Shown here in pieces: positions 1 through 9,938 of a DNA stretch of 64,000 bases (positions within the stretch are counted from its first letter, which is position 1; each line of letters begins with the position of its first letter). A program made the position numbers and the translations under genes. Source of the stretch: Callorhinus ursinus (lineage: Eukaryota > Chordata > Mammalia > Carnivora > Otariidae); assembly GCF_003265705.1 (NCBI RefSeq), contig NW_020313044.1, forward strand, positions 4,661,399 to 4,725,398, in the 5' to 3' direction. The notes beneath the pieces were generated by a model. That model searched no databases. It worked only from the letters and a program-made list of their open reading frames with translations, and had not been told where the DNA came from.

Positions 1-295
1 AAATGACTAGGTGAGCTAATATTTTAATACATTGTGCTTATTTGATGCCTTTTACTGAGATGTTCAGAGCTTAGTTCACTTTTATCTTATTATCCCTCTG
101 TCTTCTATTTCTACGACTATATATAGAAAATATAACTGAAGCAGTTTTGGGGATGCTATATTTTTACGTGAACTGAGCCTCATGTTTTGGGTCTGCAAAG
201 ATCCTTAGCATTGCTCCTACTCATACCTGACCTGTAGAGTAGGAATTAAAGGCCTTAGTCTGATGGAATTTTTTTTTTGCATGCTTCTATTTTCT

Positions 296-478
296 TTTCT
301 TTTTTTTTTTAAAGATTTTATTTATTTATTTGAGAGAGAGAGAATGAGAGANNNNNNNNNNGGGAGAAGCAGACTCCCTGCTGAGCAGGGAGCCCGATGT
401 GGGACTCGCTCCCGGGACACCAGGATCATGACCTGAGCCGAAGGCAGTCGCTCAACCAACTGAGCCACCCAGGCGCCC
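296..478 (-). mobile_element. SINEC (Can-SINE), young, contains the N gap
   Basis: An antisense tRNA-derived SINE: poly-T, AAGATTTTATTTATTTATTT, GA-rich stretch, CTGAGCAGGGAGCCCGATG, then the tRNA-like head ending GCCACCCAGGCGCCC. It is flanked by a perfect 18-bp target-site duplication, TGCATGCTTCTATTTTCT, at 278-295 and 479-496, which indicates recent insertion. It belongs to the variant I call type B (CTCGCTCCCGGGACACCAGG region; GAGTC-type). Confidence 0.95.
352..361. other. Assembly gap (10 N) inside a SINE
   Basis: Ten N bases replace part of the GA-rich segment of the antisense SINEC at 296-478. The other antisense copies carry about 20-30 bases of GAGAG/AGGG sequence here. The gap size is probably nominal rather than measured. 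Confidence 0.95.
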
Positions 479-761
479 TGCATGCTTCTATTTTCTGACA
501 GATCAGAGTCAACTGAATTTTTTTTTGCCTCCTCGGTGTTATTTTGCATTCATCTTTCCATGTGTGTCACTTAGAAGTGAGCAGCCATTTTTTAATTTCC
601 TATATTAAAAAGATATAAAGGAAACATAGTACTTTTAGTGGTAACATTATGTAAGCTGTCAGAATTCATAGAAGTAGGGGGATGAATAACTTGAATCAGA
701 TTTTATTTACTAAAGTGTAACATATAAAGGGTACAAGTCATAAGTATACAGTTGGGTGAAT

Positions 762-980
762 TTTTTTTTTTTTTTTTTAGATTTTATTTATTTATTTGAG
801 AGAGAGAGAATGAGAGATAGCATGAGAGGGAAGAGGGTCAGAGGGAGAAGCAGACTCCCTGCTGAGCAGGGAGCCCGATGTGGGACTCAATCCCGATGTG
901 GGACTCGATCCCGGGACTCCAGGATCATGACCTGAGCCGAAGGCAGTCGCTTAACCAACTGAGCCACCCAGGCGCCCCTG
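762..980 (-). mobile_element. SINEC with an internal 18-bp tandem duplication
   Basis: Antisense type B SINEC, about 280 bp upstream of the NDFIP1 exon at 1260. The flanking duplication is GTTGGGTGAAT (751-761) against GTTTGGTGAAT (981-991). Within the body, CCCGATGTGGGACTCAAT (874-891) is repeated as 892-909 with one change, so the element is longer than its relatives. Confidence 0.93.
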
Positions 981-1259
981 GTTTGGTGAATGTTAAAGCA
1001 TTTTTGAAAGTAAATAGCAGCAGACATAATAGTGTAATGCCTGATATTCAGAGCAGATGGTTTCTTGTTTGTTTTTGGGAAGAAGACAAAAAATGGATGT
1101 TTTGGGGAGGGGAGGGCAAGGATTATGGTGGGTGGGCAGGGCTGGGCTGTCTTTTATCCTTGGAAAAGCCATTTAAGCAGAAGCAAGTGTGGAGATCACT
1201 CTTCCTTTTTGGGTAACAGGACATATCTGACATGGTTTTTTTCTTCTCTGCCTTTACAG

Positions 1260-1384
1260 TGGCATTCCTCTTTAACTGGATTGGATTTTTTCTGTCTTTT
1301 TGCCTGACCACCTCAGCTGCAGGAAGGTATGGGGCCATTTCAGGATTTGGTCTCTCTCTAATTAAGTGGATCCTGATTGTCAGG
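1260..1384 (+). CDS. NDFIP1: NDFIP1 coding exon: membrane segments 1 and 2
   Basis: NDFIP1 is a three-pass membrane adaptor of endosomes and Golgi. It recruits and activates HECT-type Nedd4-family ubiquitin ligases through N-terminal PPxY motifs, with roles in ITCH/NEDD4 regulation in T cells and in metal transporter turnover. This 125-bp exon opens with the last two bases of a split Met codon and encodes 41 further residues: AFLFNWIGFFLSFCL forms hydrophobic segment 1, TTSAAGRYGAIS the short loop, and GFGLSLIKWILIVR segment 2. The peptide matches my memory of the mammalian protein almost residue for residue. The acceptor is ACAG (1256-1259) and the donor GTAAGT starts at 1385. By length this is about residues 124-165 of 221. 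The PPxY region lies in upstream exons outside the window. No stop or frameshift is seen. Confidence 0.96.
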
Positions 1385-1804
1385 GTAAGTTTTATATCAG
1401 AAAAGATAGACCCTGTAGAGAAACAATAAGTAGAATAACTTTGACTATTTGATTTTTTTTTTTTTTACATTATTTCTATGTTTAAAATGATTTTAGGTTT
1501 GTCTTTGTTCTGGTTTCATGAAGTTGAACCTAAATCATTTTCAGGTGGTTCATGCATGTAAGTTTTATAGTTAAATCTAGTGAATATTGGTGGTCCCAAG
1601 GTATCTATCCTACAGGTTGTTCCCAAGTTGTTTCTCTGCTTTTAATGTTTATGATATGTTAATGTGGGTGTTTGTTCTGAAATTAGTTGTTTTTGTAAAA
1701 AAAAGGAAAGATACCACTTCTTTGGTGTCTCAAAAAACAGGCATTCCTCACATTAATTCTATTAAAGTTTTGGTCTTTCTTCTTCCCTCTTTCCTTTTCT
1801 TTGT

Positions 1805-1819
1805 CCCCCCCCCCCCCCC
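1805..1819. repeat. Poly-C tract (15 C)
   Basis: Fifteen consecutive C followed by GCCCTCC, within an intron. The length is prone to sequencing and assembly error. Confidence 0.95.
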
Positions 1820-2141
1820 GCCCTCCTTTCCAGGGTTGTTTATCAGTAGCATCACTGGTTATGCCAAAATGTTTGGAAGCTGAAACTGTTTAACAAGTGC
1901 TATTCCATTAGGGGGCCTTATCTCTAAAGTGTATTAGAAATCTTCAGTGATTTGGGAATTATCAGGTAGTCAGAATTGCTGAAGTAATTTATACTTTAAA
2001 AGATCTAGTCTCTTAAAGTGTACTGTGATTTCAGGTAAATTTATTGCTTTTGTCAACTTAATAGATAAAAATCAATGTATTCATCATATATTGGCATTAT
2101 TAACTAATTAGTGGGTGTTGACTGACCACTGGACTTTTTCA

Positions 2142-2165
2142 GATTGATTGATTGATTGATTGATT
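2142..2165. repeat. (GATT)n microsatellite
   Basis: About six GATT units in an intron of NDFIP1. Confidence 0.95.
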
Positions 2166-2489
2166 TTAACCAGTTGTTAACATTGTTAACACATAGGATT
2201 CTGAGTCCTTTGAGAATCTGTTAAAAGTTATGGGCTTTTCCCCCAGGCAGCTAATACTTTACTCATCTAAGCCACGGACTTAGGTGAGGAACCCAAGCCC
2301 TAAAGAGGTTTTTTATTCCTTCTCTAAATCTTAAATTGTTATTCTAAGAAATAATATACTGTATTTTAGTGCACAAACTGTGTTAAACTCTTGGATATCA
2401 AAGCCCCCAATAGAAAACAGATAACATTAGTTACCAATCTTTTTTTTAACTAAAATTTTCACTAAGCTGACTAAAATGTTAAAACTGAA

Positions 2490-2983
2490 TTGAATGAATC
2501 AACTCGTATCAGGATGCCTTTGTCTGGAAGTAACAGAAAACTGAGCTCAAAATGGCTTAGAAAACAGAGGGGAAAATTTATTTCCCATGGAAACAAGTCC
2601 TGCCGTGGAGGAGAGTTAAATCAGTGTTTCCTTGATATCGTCAGGGACAGTCGACGCCTCTGCTCAGCATGTCGGTACGGCTGCCCCTCCAGCAGGGTTC
2701 TAACGCCTATGGCAGTTTCAGGCATCACAGCAGAGGCACAGCCATGCTCAACAGGAGAAAGAAAACAATTTCTTCTCTTCCTTTGCTCTCCAAGTGCAGG
2801 AAAACCTCAGCAGCCCTCACTTGCCATTGGCCAGAATGTGCCATTATTTTGCAAAGGAATGGGATTATTGTGATGTACATGATAAAGCTTCCAAGGTCAA
2901 GGCATACCTGGAACAAGGGGAACAAAATAATTGGTTTTGGCACTGGGCAACCAAAGTAAAAGTATCATCAAAACATAGTTCTA
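2490..2983 (+). repeat. Old interspersed repeat, family unresolved
   Basis: The segment around 2513-2590 (GGAAGTAACAGAAAACTGAG, then AATGGCTTAGAAAACA and AAATTTATTTCCCATGG) resembles a recurring mammalian repeat that also appears at about 47450-47700 with ATAAGAGACAGAAAAGCCAA and CTGGCTTAAGCAGGAAAATA. Open reading frames here are not supported by any family match. I cannot name the family. Confidence 0.4.
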
Positions 2984-3182
2984 GGGGCGCCTGGGTGGCT
3001 TAGTCGGTTAAGCGTCTGCCTTCGGCTCAGGTCATGATCCCAGGGTCCTGGGATCGAGCCCCGCATTGGGCTGCCTGCTTAGTGGGGAGCCTGCTTCTCC
3101 CTCTCCCTCTGCCTGCTGCTCCCCCTGCTTGTGCTCTCTCTTCTTCTCTGGCAAATAAATTTAAATAAAATCTTTAAATAAC
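2984..3182 (+). mobile_element. SINEC, sense
   Basis: Starts GGGGCGCCTGGGTGGCTTAG and ends in an imperfect AAATAAATTTAAATAAAATC tail. The flanks AAAACATAGTTCTA and AAAACCCATATTTCTA look like a diverged target-site duplication. It has the common (type A) body with ATCCCAGGGTCCTGGGATCG. Confidence 0.92.
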
Positions 3183-3500
3183 AAAACCCATATTTCTAGA
3201 AGGATGAATATTATGTGGGGAAGACTATCTTTAAAAAAAATAAACAGATTAGAGAACTTCAAAACAAAGAGTCTATAAAGCCAGAATCATATTTTGAGAT
3301 TGACTTTCCACGAAAGGAAATACATCTGCATATATGATAATCATTTCAAGTCAGTAATATGTAAAATATTTCCGCTTAAAAAAATTGAGAGCTAAATGAC
3401 AGCATTAGTGTATGAAAGTCTTGTGTTTTGTGTGCCCTTAAGTTAAAATGTGAACTTCTACCCGCTAAACTACTATAAATTAATTTGCTTTATTTTTCAG

Positions 3501-3567
3501 TTTTCCACCTATTTCCCTGGATATTTTGATGGTCAGTACTGGCTCTGGTGGGTGTTCCTGGTTTTAG
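3501..3567 (+). CDS. NDFIP1: NDFIP1 coding exon: start of membrane segment 3
   Basis: This 67-bp exon encodes FSTYFPGYFDGQYWLWWVFL plus VL and the first base of a Gly codon. It joins in frame to the preceding exon (which ends at an AGG Arg codon) and to the following one (GC completing GGC). The aromatic stretch YFPGYFDGQYWLWW is the luminal loop leading into the third membrane helix and is strongly characteristic of NDFIP1; NDFIP2 has a related but different version. The acceptor is TTTTTCAG (3493-3500) and the donor GTAAGT starts at 3568. The reading frame is intact. Confidence 0.95.
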
Positions 3568-6405
3568 GTAAGTGCTTTTAACATAGACAAAGGAGAGAAA
3601 AGATAATTGTTAAATTTTAGAAGTAAAATTACTTTTACACTGTAAATCATCCCTCATCTTGCTTACGATACAGTAATAGATTAGCAATATAAGTATGATT
3701 TTTAAAATATTTCTTAAAGATTAGTTTGTCATCACCATTAGAGTAACGTGCATGTTAATAAAACGTCTCATAGTGGCGGTCGAATTTTTCCTAACCCATT
3801 CATATATACTTCTCAGGTTTCCCATGTGACCAGTGGGACCACACTAATAAGATGACTTTATGAGTTTTTTTCCGCTGGAGAATTATTGCCACAGAAAGGT
3901 TCACAGACTCCACCCCAAATTGTTTATAGGTATATTGTAACCAATTGAACTAGTCAGGAGTGTATGCAGCCAATCTTCAGTTGGATCTGTCAGCAGGAAA
4001 CAAAATGTATAGCCTTGCTAGAAATAAGTTCTGGGAGAATCATTATTGGGTTTCTAGAATTCTTTAGTTCAATACTGATGAGAATAAGAATGATTTTGCA
4101 ATGAGGAGGTGGCCTTTTTTTTAAAAAAAAATATGCTAGGCATTTCAGGTTGTTCATCTTAAGATTATCTTTTTTCCTCTAAGTATTTATTTTAAAATCT
4201 CTTCTTTCAAGACACGGTAAAGCAAAGAAATGAACATTGGGGTGGATAGTGTTGGCTTCTTCATTCTTTGTATAGAAAATCTATATGACACAATAATAGC
4301 CACCATCCCTGCTGCCATTTCTATGGAATTATAGCGGGGCCAACCTGTAGCTGTTAAAGATGGTATAATTGCTTCGCCTGGCTTCTATGATATCACTTGC
4401 TCCTGTCTCCTGTTTTGGGCCTTCTTGTTGCCTCTGTAATTAAGATCTCTGGTGGCAATGCTGCTAATGGGTCAAGTTAGTACAGTGTAGACCTACCTGC
4501 TTTGCCTATGGTGATAGACCATTCATTGCTGAACCTAAATTTTACTTGGAAAATACAAGTCTTAAATCACACCACCTCCAGCCTCTCCAACAACATCATC
4601 TTACTCTGCTGATAGTCATTGGGATTCCACAGAAAGAGAAATCATGATTTCCCCCCTCCTTAATTATTGAGACACTTAATAATAAAAATGCCCCAAAGAA
4701 GAGTTACTTTGGAGGAATAGTTTCTTGGTTTGCTTATTCTCAAAATTGTATCTTTAAGAAAAAGGCTGACTCCTTCCCCACCACCCCCAGCATAAATCCA
4801 AGCAAATCCTGAATGGACCAAAGGAGAGCCATTTAAGCATATTTTCAGGTTGATTGTTGACAGCACAGATTATTTAAAGAAACCTAATGAATTTATTGTC
4901 TTCCTATATTGAAGTTTCATGGGAAATTATAATACTTGTTATTAATTGATCTTTCTGTTTGTCTTACTGTTTACTAGTAACCAAAAAAACAGTGAGGCTT
5001 TGGATATCATTTGTGCATTTGGACCCAGTGTTTGGGTCATTTTTGGGATTTCTCTTGCAGAAAGAACCAATTTTGGGGTGTTTTGTTGCAAGGAACAGGG
5101 CTCTCAAGCTGGCAGCCTATGAGCTACATCTAGCCAGGAGTTGTAGTTAGTTTGTTCCACAGTTATTTTCAGAGGCTTTTTTTTTTATTAGCTGCCATCA
5201 TTTAAAAATCAAGAGTTTCCACATAAAATGTCTGAATTTTTTTTTTACTTTTCTTAAAAATTGGAATATCTAGTAAAATAGGCCTCTATTTCCACATGGC
5301 ACCCACCCTTTGACTGGAGCTGAGTTGTAGGTGTCCCCTCCATACAGGTTATGTGCTCTCTATTTCACTAGTAGGATTCCCCAACCCAGCACTTAATGGG
5401 GTGACTCCTGCTCTATAGTCACTTACTGCTTTTGGTACCAAACAGAATGGGAATGAGGAGTGATCGCTGAATGGGTACCAATTTTTTTAGGGGTGATAAA
5501 AATGTTCTAAAATAAAGATAATAGTTTTGGTTGTACAGCTCCATAACTATACTAAAATTAAAGCCAGTAAACTGTATACATTAAATGAGTGAACTTCATG
5601 GTATGTGAATTATATCACCATGAAGGTGTTTTTAAAAAGCCCTCTTAAGACTCAGACACCAGCTCTAAAGGAGGAGGACCAGGAGCATGTGAGCTATCCT
5701 TGGAGGGGGCACATCACCTTCCCCCACAGATTGTTAGAAGAGGTACCAACTGTGAATGTGTAGCTTCTGGCATAGACACACAAAATTAGTCTTAACTCCC
5801 TTAGTGTCTGGTAAATAAATGGCCAGGTGTACCCTACTTGTCTATATTTTTTAAAAATAGAGAAATAGAGTTCAGAGTTGAGACTATAAGAATTGGTGCT
5901 AAAGGAAAAAAAAAAAGAATTGTTGTAATAGATAAGGGGATCCTGACATCTAGTGGACAGCATATGTACAGTTGACAGAAAAAAAATACCATGACCGGAA
6001 GGGATGGTGGACTTTTTTTTTTTTGACTTGAGAAAAGTATTTTATAACATGTCCTTTATTTATTTGGAGTTAATTATCTTGAAATACTTTTTTGGAACCA
6101 GAAGGTAGGTTTTGATAATGCTTCTCAGGTTGCCAAATGTACATGTTTAACTCCATCTTATTTTTTTTTTCCCTTTTAGATCAATTAGATTCTTAATGTG
6201 CAAAAAGAGTTTCATTTGAGCTCTTGAGATTATGTCTTCTCATTGAGAAATGGAACTCCTTTGGAAATTTTGGAGAAAATTACTCATGTTTTGATAGCTT
6301 TTAGCAGAAAAATGATAAAGTAGTGGTATCAAGAGGGATGTTTTTGGGGAGGGGACTTAATATGGAAACTATAAATTCATTCTTGACTTTTCTTTTTTAA
6401 ATCAG
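3568..6405 (+). other. NDFIP1: NDFIP1 intron (2.8 kb)
   Basis: A phase-1 intron from GTAAGT (3568) to TCTTTTTTAAATCAG (ending 6405). Apart from an old L1M 3' end at about 5465-5637 it is anonymous AT-rich sequence without SINEC copies. I see no additional exon. Confidence 0.9.
5465..5637 (+). mobile_element. Ancient L1M 3' end fragment, sense
   Basis: The text GTTGTACAGCTCCATAACTA, then a segment like the familiar 'gtacactttaaatgggtgaat' block (here GTATACATTAAATGAGTGAA) and GGTATGTGAATTATATCACC, is the typical 3' UTR end of L1M-class LINEs. It is well diverged and no TSD is visible. Confidence 0.7.
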
Positions 6406-6509
6406 GCTTTCTCCTGTTTCTCAGAGGATTTATCAATTATGCAAAAGTTCGGAAGATGCCAGAAACTTTCTCAAATCTCCCCAGGACCAGAGTTCTCTTT
6501 ATTTATTAA
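6406..6509 (+). CDS. NDFIP1: NDFIP1 last coding exon: end of segment 3 and C-terminal tail, with stop
   Basis: The exon starts with GC (completing a Gly codon) and encodes 33 residues: FLLFLRGFINYAKVRKM completes the third helix and begins the tail, and PETFSNLPRTRVLFIY is the short C-terminus. The stop is TAA at 6507-6509. The sequence agrees with the known NDFIP1 C-terminus as I remember it. The exon continues only two more bases (AG, 6510-6511) before a GTATTT donor at 6512, so the rest of the 3' UTR is in a separate exon at 14475. Total visible coding sequence is about 98 residues. No damage is seen. The gene appears functional and single-copy in this window. Confidence 0.96.
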
Positions 6510-6532
6510 AGGTATTTAAAAAAATAAAACTT

Positions 6533-6736
6533 GGGGCGCCTGGTGGCTCATTCGTTAAGCATCTGCCTTCGGCTCAGGTCATGATCCCAGAGTCCTGGGA
6601 TTGAGCCCTGCATCGGGCTCCCTGCTCAGCGGGGAGCCTGCTTCTCCCTCTCCCGCTCCCCCTGCTTGTTTCCCTCTCTCGCTGTATCTCTCTCTGTCAA
6701 ATAAATAAAAATCTTAAAATAAAATAAAATAAAAAA
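6533..6736 (+). mobile_element. SINEC, sense, 22 bp from a splice donor
   Basis: Begins GGGGCGCCTGGTGGCTCATT just downstream of the 3' UTR-intron donor and ends in (AAAAT)n. The flanks ATAAAACTT and CCAAAACTTT suggest a short A-rich target-site duplication. Type A body. Confidence 0.93.
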
Positions 6737-7210
6737 CCAAAACTTTATTCTAGTCCTAGTATAATAACATGATACATTGCAGATTGCTATTCAGGTTCAG
6801 GTTAGAGTATACCTCCTGTGGTAGGAAATAAAGAGAAGGTAAAGAAGCCTTCTTAAGGTCTTTGCCTTTTAGCAGTTTCTAGTTTAGTAAGGGGTGTTTT
6901 CATGAAAAGCTGTTGAAAAGGGCAAGTTAGAAAAACTGCCATAGGAGAAAACATTTTCTCATGTTCTGACAATACAGAAGAGGCAGGAGTCTTAGTGTAG
7001 TCATCGGGGAGCTAGGATATTTGGCTGCAACTATGGGGTCCTAGATCTTTGAATCTTGAATCCTGGAGCCATTGCTTATTGTTGTACTAGTTACGGAGGA
7101 AAGATTGGAAGGAGCCTTTCAGGCCTCATCACTGAGCTTTAATTAGATCCCCTAAACCCCAGAGCTCCAAAGCGAAGAAACCATTGGCTGCTTTAGAAAC
7201 TCCTTTTGTC

Positions 7211-7396
7211 AGGGTGCCTGGGTGGCTCATCGGTTAAGCATCGGTCTTCAGCTCAGGTCATGATCCCAGGGTCCTGGGATGGAGCCCCACATCGGGCTCC
7301 CTGCTCCGCGGGAAGCCTGCTTCTCCCTCTCCCACTCCCCCTGCTTGTGTTCCCTCTCTCGCTGTCTCTCTCTCTGTCAAATAAATAAAAACAAAA
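7211..7396 (+). mobile_element. SINEC, sense, perfect 16-bp TSD
   Basis: The body starts AGGGTGCCTGGGTGGCTCAT and ends in CAAATAAATAAAAACAAAA. It is flanked by AGAAACTCCTTTTGTC at 7195-7210 and 7397-7412, identical in both copies. Type A body with ATCGGTCTTCAGCTC changes. Confidence 0.95.
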
Positions 7397-7829
7397 AGAA
7401 ACTCCTTTTGTCTAGTTTACTTACAAGCCCACCAAGGCTTCCATCTCTTAAAATTAGGGAGACTTTCTTGGTGCCCTTCTTCAGGTTCATAACCTGATAT
7501 TACCACTCTGGTGGTAATGAGGGTCAAACTCAAGGAAAGGAAGGGGAAAGGGTCTTTTCCCCTGCCTAGCTAGAACAGAAGTCTAAGCCCTGATTGTATT
7601 CCTATGTGGTTTTCCCCAGAGTTGGTTTCATCTTATATCACTGGCTACAAAAAGGAACAGCTCTAGAATCTTGGGAAAGAGTACACCAGAGAGAGATCTC
7701 TCTGGTAACAAGATATAGGACTTCTTGGACTTTGCTCATTGTTACTTAAGACTTTTGGCGTGGAGGGGAACCTTGCATTATACCTAGGGGCTAGGCTAGT
7801 TGAAGATCAGGCAAGACTTTGTTTCTTTG

Positions 7830-8015
7830 ATTTTTTTTTTTTTTTTAAGATTTTATTTATTTATTTGAGAGAGAGAGAGCACAGAGGGAGAGGGAGAGGG
7901 AGAAGCAGACTCCCCACTGAGCAGAGAGCCTGATGTGGGACTCGATCCCAGGACCCTGGGATCATGACCTGAGCCAAAGGCAGACACTTAACAGACTGAG
8001 CCATCCAGGCGCGCC
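7830..8015 (-). mobile_element. SINEC, antisense, inserted into the tail of an older SINEC
   Basis: Poly-T followed by AAGATTTTATTTATTTATTT and a full antisense body ending in CCATCCAGGCGCGCC. It abuts directly on an older antisense SINE (8016-8119), and only the outer pair of direct repeats (7803-7822 and 8122-8141) is visible, so it probably landed in the older element's poly-T tail. Confidence 0.9.
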
Positions 8016-8119
8016 TAAGATTTTATTTTTAAGTAATCTCTACACCCAATGTGGGGCTCAAACTCAATCCCGAGATCAAGGGTCACATGCTCTACTGACT
8101 GAGCCAGCCAGACGCCCCT
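8016..8119 (-). mobile_element. Older short SINEC, antisense
   Basis: A tail remnant AAGATTTTATTTTTAAGTAA is followed by a body of a different, older subfamily (CACCCAATGTGGGGCTCAAA, GATCAAGGGTCACATGCTCT) and the head TGACTGAGCCAGCCAGACGC. The 20-bp outer TSD AAGATCAGGCAAGACTTTGT (7803-7822) against 8122-8141 has three mismatches, consistent with age. Confidence 0.9.
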
Positions 8120-8668
8120 CAAAGATCAGACAAGGTTTTGTAAAGAGTGTACCAGTTGAGATAAATGTTAAGTGGTAGGTAGAATTTCTACTAATGAAAA
8201 TTGGATAGGGTGGGGAAGATTTCAGAATCGCCTGAAGCAGAATGAAGAGTGTGAATAGAAGCAAGGAAGAATGGAGCTTGCTCAAGGGACAGCAGTTTGA
8301 TTGTAGCATAAAGGAGTGTTGAAGGTCAAGGCTGGAAAAGCCAGGCTGAGACTGTTTTCAAATATCTAACTAAGTATCTAAGTACTGAGTACTAAGCCCA
8401 TTTGCAATGGAACTATAGAATTCATAGAGCAGCCCTAAAAATCCAGTGACATGTTGGCTCATTGCAAGGCTGACCCTTCATGAACATTAATTTGTTCTGT
8501 ATTTTCTGCTAGGTAGTCAAGAGTTTGTGTAGGTAATCATATGCTAAGAGTGGAGTTCTCAGTTTTGAAGATTCATGGTGGTATCAGGATGTGTGCTTCT
8601 AGGAAAGAAAGTAGCCGCCATATTTAATTTGCCAGGTGATGGGGGACAGCATTAAAAGTTTGTAAGCA

Positions 8669-8865
8669 TGGGCACCTGGGTGGCTCAGTTGGTTTAGCGA
8701 CTGCCCTTCGGCTCAGGTCATGATCCTGGAGTCCTGGGATCGAGTCCCACATCGGGCGCCCTGCTCAGCAGGGAGTCTGCTTCTCCCTCTGACCCTCCCC
8801 CCTCTCATGCTCTCTCTCTCACTCTCTGATTCTCTCTCTCTAATAAATAAATAAAATCTTAAAAA
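8669..8865 (+). mobile_element. SINEC, sense, type B
   Basis: Head GGGCACCTGGGTGGCTCAGT, body ATCCTGGAGTCCTGGGATCG and GACCCTCCCCCCTCTCATGC, tail AATAAATAAATAAAATC plus A's. The 15-bp TSD AAAAGTTTGTAAGCA at 8654-8668 and 8866-8880 is perfect. Confidence 0.95.
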
Positions 8866-9178
8866 AAAAGTTTGTAAGCAACAGAATAATATGATGAGAA
8901 CTTCTCGAATATGACAAAAAAATTTTTTCAAGCATGGTATAATAACATTTTTCAGCACTCATTTAAGTACTTTATATGTATAATTGAATATTCTTATGTA
9001 AGTAACAGAAGGTTATGATAGATGAGCTCAGATACCTGCATAGTGGAGTATATTTATAAGGCGTTTCTTATAAAAAAAAGCATACAAAGAACTTAGGCTT
9101 GTGTTAAAGTTAAGTATCTTCAAGGGAGTATGTATTTTATTTGAAAGAAAATTTTAGTCATCAAGATTACCACACCGG

Positions 9179-9440
9179 TTTTTTTTTTTTTTTTTTTTTT
9201 GAGAAGGGGAATGTTTTATTGCATGTTTAAAAGTGTGTGGCATATCCTGAATTTGAATTAGGAACAGGTGGACATTGACATTGCTGGCCTAGCCCCTAAT
9301 GCCCATGATGTGTCTTTGTGTCTAGCACATACTAACTTTAATAAGAGACTTATCAGATGTTCTCTGCAGTTTTATGCAGTTACTGTTGTCATCTTTTTTC
9401 TTTCCTCTCCATATCTGATTATAATTGGTAATTGTTTCTA
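9179..9440 (-). pseudogene. Possible antisense retrocopy 3' end (poly-T plus polyadenylation signal)
   Basis: A run of 22 T (9179-9200) is followed 15 bases later by TTTATT (9215-9220). On the minus strand this reads AATAAA and then an A tail at normal spacing. The adjacent 200 bases are unique-looking and have no recognised coding content. I cannot name the source gene and found no target-site duplication, so the right-hand boundary is arbitrary. Confidence 0.35.
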
Positions 9441-9611
9441 AGCCTCAGGTTTAACTCTTACCTACCAGAAATTCAAAAGTTAATTCTTTTGGGTTGCCGT
9501 GGTTCCCCTTCTTACAAAGGGTACCAAAATCACCTATAGATTTCCCCTAATACATTGGTGCCCAAAAATATCCTAAGGGGCAGATTTCTTTATCTCTCTA
9601 TTAATATCTGA

Positions 9612-9709
9612 AAATTATTTTTAAGTAATCTCTGCAATGTAGGGCTCGAACTTAGAACCCCGAGATCAAGAGTCACATGCTCTACGGACTGAGCCAGCCA
9701 GGTGCCCCT
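9612..9709 (-). mobile_element. Old short SINEC, antisense
   Basis: TTTTTAAGTAATCTCTGCAA followed by GGGCTCGAACTTAGAACCCC, GATCAAGAGTCACATGCTCT and GACTGAGCCAGCCAGGTGCC. It is the same older subfamily as 8016-8119, well diverged. Confidence 0.88.
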
Positions 9710-9771
9710 TCTTTCTCTTTTTTAAAAATAATAGATTCTCTTATCTAGTCAAATGGTAGCTTTGAATTTCT

Positions 9772-9938
9772 TTTTTTTAAAAATTTTTTATTGTTATGTT
9801 AATCACCATATATTACATCATTAGTTTTTGGTGCAGTGTTCCATGATTCATTGTTTGTTCATAACACCCAGTGCTCCATGCAGAACGTGCCCTCCTCAAT
9901 ACCCATCACCAGGATAACCCATCCCCCTCCCCCCCTCC
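9772..9938 (-). mobile_element. Young 5'-truncated L1 3' end, antisense
   Basis: Reads TTTTTTATTGTTATGTTAAT, CACCATATATTACATCATTA, then CATAACACCCAGTGCTCCAT. This is the reverse of the carnivore L1 3' terminus, also seen in sense orientation at the end of the 37 kb L1. The 17-bp TSD GGTAGCTTTGAATTTCT (9755-9771 and 9939-9955) is perfect, so this is a recent 167-bp insertion. Confidence 0.92.

Larger units (their letters stand above)
1..1259 (+). other. NDFIP1: NDFIP1 intron (3' part) upstream of the first visible exon
   Basis: This is intronic sequence ending in a good 3' splice site: a pyrimidine-rich stretch (TTTTTTTCTTCTCTGCCTTT) and then ACAG at 1256-1259. It contains two antisense SINEC copies (296-478 and about 762-980), the N gap, and no coding exon that I can see. 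The intron phase is 1, because the next exon starts with the last two bases of a codon. Confidence 0.85.
1385..3500 (+). other. NDFIP1: NDFIP1 intron (2.1 kb)
   Basis: A phase-0 intron from donor GTAAGT (1385) to acceptor TATTTTTCAG (3491-3500). It contains a 15-C run at 1805-1819, a GATT microsatellite at 2142-2165, an old interspersed repeat candidate at about 2490-2983 and one sense SINEC. No other exon is evident. Confidence 0.9.

Noticed and set aside
878..1216. 112-residue open frame
   Set aside because: It begins in the duplicated part of an antisense SINEC and reads out into intron; the WDSIPGLQDHDLSRRQSLNQ peptide recurs in every antisense SINE.
1232..1429. Open frame starting MVFFF and running through the NDFIP1 exon
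   Set aside because: The ATG is in the upstream intron and the end is in the downstream intron. Only 1260-1384 is exon, with clear splice sites.
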